In this document: piece by piece, positions 42,280 through 47,929 of the stretch | How positions within the stretch are numbered: position 1 is the first letter of the stretch | Layout of the letters: each line of letters begins with the position of its first letter | Notes under the pieces: model-generated | The model's database searches: none | What the model was told of the DNA's origin: nothing | Seen by the model: only the letters and a program-made list of their open reading frames with translations | Origin: Bacteroidales bacterium | Lineage (GTDB): Bacteria > Bacteroidota > Bacteroidia > Bacteroidales > UBA932 | Length of the DNA stretch: 47,929 nt | Direction of reading: 5' to 3' | Assembly (NCBI GenBank): GCA_017961345.1 | Contig: JAGCXP010000015.1 | Location: 1 to 47,929 of the forward strand | Translations under genes and position numbers: made by a program

Positions 42280-42417
42280 ATGAAACATGTTGAAAACGGC
42301 TATCTGTCTCCCGTCTCGGAGCTGATACCTATCGAGGGAAACACGCCCCTCTGTTTTTCAGCCGGCGCCTCGCTGGGCGATTTAGGCGACAACCCTGTTT
42401 ATGATGAAGATTTTTAG
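42280..42417 (+). CDS. 45-residue peptide upstream of the surface lipoprotein
   Basis: A short frame begins MKHVENGYLSPVSELIPIEG and ends NPVYDEDF. It has no signal peptide; the centre is mildly hydrophobic (LCFSAGASLG) and the end is acidic. Peptides of this layout (basic start, Pro-x-x-E core, Ser/Gly turn, acidic end) are frequently found ahead of secreted-protein genes in Bacteroidales, though their role is unknown. It lies between a good promoter and the GLUG gene, 12 bp before its ATG, so it is probably translated in the same transcript. It is too short for confident homology. Confidence 0.55.
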   Translation: MKHVENGYLSPVSELIPIEGNTPLCFSAGASLGDLGDNPVYDEDF

Positions 42418-42429
42418 GAGGAACGCGCT

Positions 42430-45400
42430 ATGAAAAAGATTTTGAACCATACCTTGATTCTTCTTGCCGGCGCGGCTCTTATGCTTTCCTGCGCCAAGGA
42501 AGTACAACTCGTTGATGGAATTGACAACGGGTCGAAAATTTCCGTATCTGACAAAGACGCCGACAAGGAACTGGTCACCATTACGGCGACCCTTCCCGAA
42601 AATCTGGCCACCCTCTCTCCGGCTATCGCTACGAAGGTGAGCTTTGAGCCCAATATTTCGGGCGGAAAGACTACGTCCATGAGCCCCGTTTGGGAGGCTG
42701 GTGACGCGATTCGTATCTACAATCACGCTGACCACAGCGACTATTCCGACTTTGAGTTGACAACTGGCGCGGGAACCGCGACGGCGAAATTTTCCGGCAC
42801 GCTCCCCGGCGGCAGCAGCTACGATGCGGAGGTGATGGATGCCTCCGGCGACGATCCCGAAGCTATGATTGTCCAACCGTCCGACGGCGTGGCTCCTGAG
42901 ATTAAGTATTTTGCCACCGCGACGGACTTCACGGATATCAGTGCGATTTCGTTTACCACCACGACCGGTATTCTGGCCCTCTCTGCCAAGATGCCCGCCG
43001 ATGTGGCCGGCGGAATCAACTCGGTGTCCATCAAATCCAGCGAAGCCATCTTCCCGGGCGGCGACGGCAAGAGCCTGACCATCGGAATTGACGAGCCTGG
43101 CGACACGGGCAGCGACAATATCCTCAACCTCTTCGCGCCCATTACGGCCGGGACGAACGTTCCCGCCGGGACTTCCCTTCTCGTGCAGTTCAATGCGCCT
43201 GAAACCGGCCACACGGTCTATACCCGTTACGTCGAGCTCGGCGCCACCACGTTTACCGCCGGCAAGGTGAGCACCATCAATGTCAATGCGGTCAACAGTG
43301 CCTCTTATGCCAACGCCAGCTCCACGGGCATCGGTACTTCCGCCAATCCTTACCTGATCGGCGACGGCTACCAGCTTGCCGCGGTGAACTCCCTTGCCAC
43401 CGGTGGCCAGACCACCTATTTCAAGATGATTGACGATGTGGATATGACGGGTATCACCCATAACCAGATCAACACCAACAGCGGATACACCCAGTTTGTT
43501 AACTTCGATGGGAACTATAAGACCGTCAGCAATCTGGGCAAGAATCTGTTCTATGTTTTCAAGGGCTCCATCCAGAACCTTACCCTTTCCGGCAGCAGCG
43601 TGGGTACTTCGCGCGGCATTTTTGCAGAGTTTTGCCAGGGCACCGGGCATACGATTACGAACGTGGATATTACCGGTGGCTCCATGATTTCCAACAGTTC
43701 CAACAGCGGTGCATTGATTGGCAGGATCAATAATGGTTCCGACGGCGTTACTTCCGTTACCATCTCAGATTGCGACGTCACGAACACGACGGTCAGCTGC
43801 AGTGCGGCATACTCCGGAGGCCTGGTGGGCCTGGCGGAATGTCAAACGGTCATCAGCAATTGTACCGTAGCCAGCAGCAATGTGACTGGCACCGGCGTGG
43901 TAGGCGGTGTGATGGGTTTTGCCAATGCGCCCGTTACCATCAGCGGCTGCCAATATACCGGCGGCACCGTTACGGGCTCAGGACAATATGTTGGCGGCTT
44001 TGTGGGATCCATCCAGGATGCCTCTGTGTTTACGGACTGCCAGGTGGAAAATGCGACGGTCAATGCCAACTCGACCGATGACCCTCGAGCCGGTGGTTTC
44101 GCGGGTATTATTTGGGACCGTGCCACCGTCAGCGGTTGTACGGTGGGTACCTCTTCTACCAAGGTTACAATCAATACTAAGGAGCCGACAAAAACAGGTG
44201 AGAACTTTAACGTTATTAATGCCGGTGGTTTCGTCGGTGTTTGCTATGGCACGATTACGAAGAACGAAGATGTCTATAGCAAGGCCTACGCAAAAATCAC
44301 AAGTACCAATACCCAGGGTACCCCTCTGCATCTCGGTGGTTTCGTGGGGTATCATGCCGGCGTGATCGAATATTGCGACGCGGCCGTGGATATGAGCAAT
44401 CTTTCGGGGCAGCATATCGGCGGCTTTGCCGGCTTTGTGACAAGAGGTGATATCGTATCATATAATCGTTACGGTAATATTTCCTATTGCACGGAAAGCG
44501 GAACGGTTACCGGCAATAATTATACGGCCGGTTTTATCGGCCACGTCAGTTCCGGGGATCCCGAGATCTCCCATTGCTCCGTCAGCGGATCAGTTGCGGG
44601 GCAGAGCAGCTGCGGTGGCTTCCTCGGGGCTTCCAACTCCGGTGTGTTCACTTCTAACACGGTCACTGCGAACGTCTCCTGCCGGGGGACCAATAACGGG
44701 GGATTTGCCGGTTCAATCACAGGTGGTTCTTTTACGTACTGCTCAGTCTCGGGTAATCTTGAAAGCACTTCCAGCGGAAATGCCTTCGGCGGATTCGCCG
44801 GACGAATGACCACCGGATCCGTTTCGAACTGCACGGCCGGCAGCAACAGCCCTGCTACTACGGTTTCTGCAGCCGGTCGTAACTACATTGGCGGTTTCAT
44901 CGGCAGTCTGAGCGGCGGTACTGTGACAGATAGCAAGTCCTACGGGACCGTAACGGGCGCACAGTGTCTGGGCGGATTTTTCGGCTTGGTTTCGGGCACA
45001 CCGACGATTTCGGGCAACGTGTCTCGTTGTACCGTCACGGGCTCGTCCACGTATGTCGGCGGTTTTGTCGGCAGGATTGCCGGCAGTGTTTCTGTCACCA
45101 ACTGCCAGCATCGCGACGGCAAGGTTTGGTCCAGTCCTGGTAATGTTGATGCGTATATCGGCGGTTTTGCCGGTTATATCGGAAACACGGATGAAGCATT
45201 TACGGCCACGGTTTCGCAGTGTTATGTTGTATCTGCTGCGGTGGATGGAGAAACATACAATGGGGGGGGGGCCGCTACTGCCAGTGGGCGATATGTAGGT
45301 GGTTTTGCCGGCCGTATCGGCTCCAACACCTCGGCTGACAATACCGGATCCGTGGAGGAATGTGGCGTCCATAATAACGGAGGCAATCAACAATTCAAGG

Positions 45401-45945
45401 CTGGCGCATATCTCGGCGCGTTTGCCGGCCGTTCGGATGCCAAACTTGAGAAATGCTATGTTGAAGGAAATTGCCAGGTTTACGGTTATGGCAACTTCAT
45501 CGGAGGGTTGGTCGGTTGGCAGATAGGCCATACGGTCAAGTACTGTTATTCCAGCGCGAGCTCTACCGGTAACAACAAGACAAATGTTGGCGGATTGATA
45601 GGATATGCTGAAGAATGTACCGTGGAAGAGTGCTACTCGAAGGGGACAGTGAATACGACATCTGCGAACCCTTCCAACGAGGATAAGCGGGGCGGTGTAA
45701 TCGGCGTATTGGGAAGCAATGTCACGCTTACAAAACTAATCCGGTGGCATAAATCCAACAATACGACCATTGTCGGCGGAGAGACCTCGGTTCCTGCAGG
45801 GTGTTATGTCAGGGTAGAGGCGGACAACAATAATTTCCCGACCAGGGCCGGTGAGCTGGGTTGGAGTACAGACGGAACTCGATGGGATTATCCCGAAGAT
45901 GGAGGAGCCCCTTCCCTGGTGGGCGTCACGGCTCCGGATCTTTAG
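42430..45945 (+). CDS. GLUG-repeat surface lipoprotein with fimbrillin-like N-terminus
   Basis: A 1171-residue cell-surface lipoprotein. The signal peptide MKKILNHTLILLAGAALMLSC gives lipidation at Cys21. Residues about 30-290 (ITATLPENL...SPVWEAGDAIRIYN...ATAKFSGTLPGG) resemble the N-terminal domain of fimbrillin-like Bacteroidales proteins. From about 300 to 1120 there are many repeats of the GLUG type, GGFVG-x(n)-S-x-C-x(3)-G-x-V-TG, which form beta-helices. Residues after 1120 end in GWSTDGTRWDYPEDGGAP. Likely roles are adhesion or host/matrix binding. The coding sequence contains a ten-G run at 45262-45271, which in slippage would truncate the protein. Parts of the repeat array (about 44160-44480) are AT-richer, hinting at recombination. 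Confidence 0.85.
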   Translation: MKKILNHTLILLAGAALMLSCAKEVQLVDGIDNGSKISVSDKDADKELVTITATLPENLATLSPAIATKVSFEPNISGGKTTSMSPVWEAGDAIRIYNHADHSDYSDFELTTGAGTATAKFSGTLPGGSSYDAEVMDASGDDPEAMIVQPSDGVAPEIKYFATATDFTDISAISFTTTTGILALSAKMPADVAGGINSVSIKSSEAIFPGGDGKSLTIGIDEPGDTGSDNILNLFAPITAGTNVPAGTSLLVQFNAPETGHTVYTRYVELGATTFTAGKVSTINVNAVNSASYANASSTGIGTSANPYLIGDGYQLAAVNSLATGGQTTYFKMIDDVDMTGITHNQINTNSGYTQFVNFDGNYKTVSNLGKNLFYVFKGSIQNLTLSGSSVGTSRGIFAEFCQGTGHTITNVDITGGSMISNSSNSGALIGRINNGSDGVTSVTISDCDVTNTTVSCSAAYSGGLVGLAECQTVISNCTVASSNVTGTGVVGGVMGFANAPVTISGCQYTGGTVTGSGQYVGGFVGSIQDASVFTDCQVENATVNANSTDDPRAGGFAGIIWDRATVSGCTVGTSSTKVTINTKEPTKTGENFNVINAGGFVGVCYGTITKNEDVYSKAYAKITSTNTQGTPLHLGGFVGYHAGVIEYCDAAVDMSNLSGQHIGGFAGFVTRGDIVSYNRYGNISYCTESGTVTGNNYTAGFIGHVSSGDPEISHCSVSGSVAGQSSCGGFLGASNSGVFTSNTVTANVSCRGTNNGGFAGSITGGSFTYCSVSGNLESTSSGNAFGGFAGRMTTGSVSNCTAGSNSPATTVSAAGRNYIGGFIGSLSGGTVTDSKSYGTVTGAQCLGGFFGLVSGTPTISGNVSRCTVTGSSTYVGGFVGRIAGSVSVTNCQHRDGKVWSSPGNVDAYIGGFAGYIGNTDEAFTATVSQCYVVSAAVDGETYNGGGAATASGRYVGGFAGRIGSNTSADNTGSVEECGVHNNGGNQQFKAGAYLGAFAGRSDAKLEKCYVEGNCQVYGYGNFIGGLVGWQIGHTVKYCYSSASSTGNNKTNVGGLIGYAEECTVEECYSKGTVNTTSANPSNEDKRGGVIGVLGSNVTLTKLIRWHKSNNTTIVGGETSVPAGCYVRVEADNNNFPTRAGELGWSTDGTRWDYPEDGGAPSLVGVTAPDL
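45262..45271 (+). repeat. Ten-G homopolymer inside the GLUG gene
   Basis: Codons read AAT GGG GGG GGG GCC around residues 944-948. Losing one G brings TAG 45296-45298 into frame; gaining one brings TGA 45336-45338 into frame. Both would remove about 220 residues. Confidence 0.85.
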
Positions 45946-45956
45946 GATTCAAAAGA

Positions 45957-46010
45957 GGCTGGAGCAGCGACATTTGGGACTTCACCGGCGACCTCCCTAC
46001 GCTCAAATAG
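45957..46010 (+). pseudogene. Detached alternative C-terminus, copy 1
   Basis: Eleven bases after the GLUG stop, in another frame, the DNA encodes GWSSDIWDFTGDLPTLK and a TAG. This looks like a clean C-terminal end of a GLUG-type protein (the lipoprotein itself ends GWSTDGTRWDYPEDGG...). The first 38 bp recur at 47750-47787 with one mismatch. It is likely a leftover or silent cassette from recombination. Confidence 0.6.
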
Positions 46011-46045
46011 CGTTCACGAGCCGATTCATTTTTGATGATCAATTT

Positions 46046-46077
46046 CCGGGATCCGCCTCACCGCGGGTCCCGGATTT
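46046..46077 (+). terminator. Intrinsic terminator after the GLUG gene
   Basis: CCGGGATCCGC (46046-46056) pairs with GCGGGTCCCGG (46063-46073), then ATTTT. Its sequence is close to the terminator at 42146-42171, so near-identical hairpins flank the GLUG unit. Confidence 0.7.
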
Positions 46078-46183
46078 TGGTTCGGGGAAGAAGATCCGCG
46101 AAGTCCTTCTTGCCCAGTTCGTATTCCGGTATCGGTAGCGTACAGGGAGAGTTTCTATGGATATAGATTCACTTGGAGCATTA

Positions 46184-47617
46184 TTACTTCCCCAGGGCTT
46201 CCCGAGCCAGGCGCGTAAGTTCATCCATATCTATCGGCTCTAAAACAGTATCCTCCGGTGCCAAGTCCAACAGGAACTGCATATAGGTGGGCAGCGTGAG
46301 CAGATTGCCGTCACGGCCGACGTTATAGTCTCCAAACTTGATGAAATGCTTGACGCCGTATTTCTCCGGATGTTTCCTCACCGTGGAAATACTTTTGGCC
46401 TGCGCATTCTTGGCCTTTACCTCAACTGGCACACATTCACCCTGATATCGGATCAGGAAGTCCAGCTCCAGGCCGGAATCTTTTTGCAGATAATACAGAC
46501 TCTGCCCCTTCTTGATGAGGGTATCGGCCATCAGGTTCTCGTAGATGGCTCCTTTGTAGCCGCCCAGATTACCCAGCAGGATATCAGCCCGAGTGGCGGC
46601 TCCCAACATGGCGACCAGGATGCCGATATCGGCTGTATAGACCTTGAAGATATTGTCTATTGCATTGCCCTCTAACGGCAGGCCGGTAATATGGGAGTTA
46701 TAGCAGCGACGGGCGATGTCGGCATCTTCCAGCCACTGCAGCGAGTCCTTATAGAATACGCCGCGGCCGCCCTCTTCCACCTTGGACCACTGATATTTCT
46801 TGTTATCCTTGGCAAGTTGCTTGGGGATGGCGTTGAAACAGGCCCGGATATGGGGCTTGTCCTTATCGTCGGCATATTTCACCATGTCGGATCGGTACTC
46901 CTTGAGGATGGAATGCCAGACTGTGTTTACGGCATGCATATCGCCGGTTTCCAGCAGGGCATTTACGGCGGCGGGGAGACCGCCTACGGCCACATAGCGG
47001 TAGAGGAGCGTCTTCATGGCCACGTGGATGCCTTCGGGTACGGGGGTCTCCTCCTTGAGGCATTTGCGCAGCACATCGATGATCTCCTCGCTCATATTGT
47101 TCGCCCATAGGAACTCCTCAAAGTCCAGGGGGTACATCTCGACAATTTCCTCATAGCCGACGGGGACGGAATTGCTACCCTTTTCCTGTTTGGCAGCTTT
47201 TCTTTTGCGCCGTTTCTTTTCCTCCTGTCCGTAACCTTGCACGCCCAGGAGCGACCCGGTGGCGATAATGTCGTAGCGGCCGTCTTCCTTGAAGAATTTC
47301 AGGCTGGTGCGTGCCTCTGGACAGTCCTGTATTTCATCGAAGATAATGCAGGTTTCTCCAGGGACGAAACGCGCAGTGCGCATTTGAGCGGAAAGGTTGA
47401 GGATGATTGTTTCCGCATCTTTTGAGCCGTAAAAGGCGGTTTTGCGCTCTTCCTGCTTGATGAAGTTGATGTAGACGACGTGCTTATAGTTTTCCTTGGC
47501 AAACTGCTGGGAAATGAAAGTCTTGCCACACTGACGGATGCCCATAATTACGAGCGGCATGTGGCCGGGCTTTTCTTTCCATTGCCTCAATGTGTCTGTT
47601 ATCCTTCTTCTTAACAT
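46184..47617 (-). CDS. AAA ATPase with DUF4143-type C-terminal region
   Basis: A 477-residue P-loop ATPase of the common AAA_14/DUF4143 type. Walker A is GIRQCGKT (26-33) and Walker B CIIFDEIQ (90-97). A strongly basic insert (EEKKRRKRKAAKQEKGSN) separates the ATPase from the DUF4143 region (about 190-370). LELDFLIRYQGECVPVEVKAK near 390-415 resembles a PD-(D/E)XK core (D...E-x-K). The family is very widespread in Bacteroidota and archaea, usually single genes of unknown role, and often mobile. It is flanked by the two detached copies of the GLUG C-terminus. Confidence 0.87.
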   Translation of the reverse strand: MLRRRITDTLRQWKEKPGHMPLVIMGIRQCGKTFISQQFAKENYKHVVYINFIKQEERKTAFYGSKDAETIILNLSAQMRTARFVPGETCIIFDEIQDCPEARTSLKFFKEDGRYDIIATGSLLGVQGYGQEEKKRRKRKAAKQEKGSNSVPVGYEEIVEMYPLDFEEFLWANNMSEEIIDVLRKCLKEETPVPEGIHVAMKTLLYRYVAVGGLPAAVNALLETGDMHAVNTVWHSILKEYRSDMVKYADDKDKPHIRACFNAIPKQLAKDNKKYQWSKVEEGGRGVFYKDSLQWLEDADIARRCYNSHITGLPLEGNAIDNIFKVYTADIGILVAMLGAATRADILLGNLGGYKGAIYENLMADTLIKKGQSLYYLQKDSGLELDFLIRYQGECVPVEVKAKNAQAKSISTVRKHPEKYGVKHFIKFGDYNVGRDGNLLTLPTYMQFLLDLAPEDTVLEPIDMDELTRLAREALGK

Positions 47618-47642
47618 GGGGTTCCTTTTATGTTTCCGGGCA

Positions 47643-47650
47643 CAAAGATA
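47643..47650 (-). promoter_or_regulatory. -7 element for the DUF4143 ATPase gene
   Basis: TATCTTTG on the minus strand, 25 nt before the ATG at 47617. Confidence 0.55.
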
Positions 47651-47651
47651 T

Positions 47652-47699
47652 CATTTTTCCAGTGACAATCCTATATTTCACTGCCATTTTTCCAGCGAC
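47652..47699. repeat. Two 15-bp direct repeats upstream of the ATPase promoter
   Basis: CATTTTTCCAGTGAC (47652-47666) and CATTTTTCCAGCGAC (47685-47699), one mismatch, 33 bp apart (about three helical turns), directly behind the -7 element. A shorter CACTG copy lies between. The arrangement suits a regulator binding on one face of the helix. Confidence 0.6.
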
Positions 47700-47749
47700 T
47701 TTTGCGGAAATGGCTGCTGTTTTTGCTTTCAAGCTGTACGTAGTACTTC

Positions 47750-47809
47750 GGCTGGAGCAGCGACATCTGGGACTTCACCGGCGACCTGTGTACCGCGCGC
47801 GAGAAGTAG
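47750..47809 (+). pseudogene. Detached alternative C-terminus, copy 2
   Basis: The segment encodes GWSSDIWDFTGDL and then diverges to CTAREK and TAG. The 38 bp at 47750-47787 match 45957-45994 with a single difference. A TAG lies two codons upstream of the match, so no longer gene remains here. Confidence 0.6.
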
Positions 47810-47896
47810 ACACGAAAAGATTTTTTCGTTAATACTTATTTTCGAAAGTAGACACCGGTGATTTTTTCACGGCATCAGGTTTTACAAAAGTAGACA
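47804..47896. repeat. Three 42-bp-spaced direct repeats at the right edge
   Basis: AAGTAGACA occurs at 47804, 47846 and 47888; after the first two, TTTTTTC follows at the same offset. Regularly spaced copies of TGTCTACTT (minus strand) resemble the multiple terminal repeats of IS21-type element ends, though no transposase gene is in the window. Confidence 0.5.
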
Positions 47897-47929
47897 TTTT
47901 TCAACTTTTTTCAGGGATTTCTTTTTCAA

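Noticed and set aside
45957..46010. A sequencing frameshift making GWSSDIWDFTGDLPTLK the true end of the GLUG protein
   Set aside because: The lipoprotein already has its own related ending (GWSTDGTRWDY) before the stop, so a single frameshift would produce two consecutive C-termini. It cannot be excluded without reads.

Overview
The window comes from a Bacteroidota chromosome, most likely an uncultured GC-rich gut or rumen Bacteroidales. Most genes are preceded by the phylum-specific -7 element TAnnTTTG (TATCTTTG, TATATTTG, TACCTTTG), often with TTTG about 19-20 nt upstream and no clear Shine-Dalgarno. Gene content also fits: pdxJ divergent from nadK-uppS-bamA-skp, two Skp/OmpH proteins, a CDF/G3E zinc pair and a GLUG-repeat surface lipoprotein. 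No rRNA, tRNA or CRISPR array was seen.

Positions 1-36160 are chromosomal backbone. In order: a truncated DUF6155 gene; a promoter-hairpin-terminator unit that looks like a 6S-type small RNA; a nitroreductase; a secreted histidine phosphatase fused to a phosphodiester glycosidase; a zinc exporter divergent from a G3E GTPase; a sugar kinase-RapZ fusion overlapping a MurU-like nucleotidyltransferase (cell-wall sugar recycling); an antiporter-acyltransferase-cysteine desulfidase operon; acyl-CoA synthetase overlapping serine acetyltransferase; a porin/DASS transporter/M49-like lipoprotein operon; glutamate dehydrogenase; a LysM binding-protein fusion; Skp; pdxJ; nadK-uppS-bamA-skp; an Lrp regulator divergent from O-acetylhomoserine sulfhydrylase, then cysteine synthase; and rel-rdgB-recO-nnrD. 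Sulfur amino acid genes (cyuA, cysE, metY, cysK, lrp) recur through this part.

Positions 36161-47929 are accessory. An IS200/IS605 element lies directly after nnrD. It has intact end hairpins and tnpA, but tnpB carries an in-frame TGA. It is followed by a low-GC AAA ATPase whose end overlaps an M23 peptidase gene, a GC-rich spacer with 51-bp tandem repeats, an Rpn-family nuclease, a 45-residue peptide gene, a 1171-residue GLUG-repeat lipoprotein, and a DUF4143-type AAA ATPase.

The most unusual locus is the GLUG region. Its gene contains a run of ten G residues, and gaining or losing one G would truncate the protein, which suggests phase variation. Two detached copies of an alternative C-terminus (GWSSDIWDFTGDL) lie just after the gene and at the far end of the window, on either side of the AAA ATPase. 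Similar terminator hairpins bracket the locus. This is compatible with a recombining surface-antigen locus, though that is inference from sequence alone.
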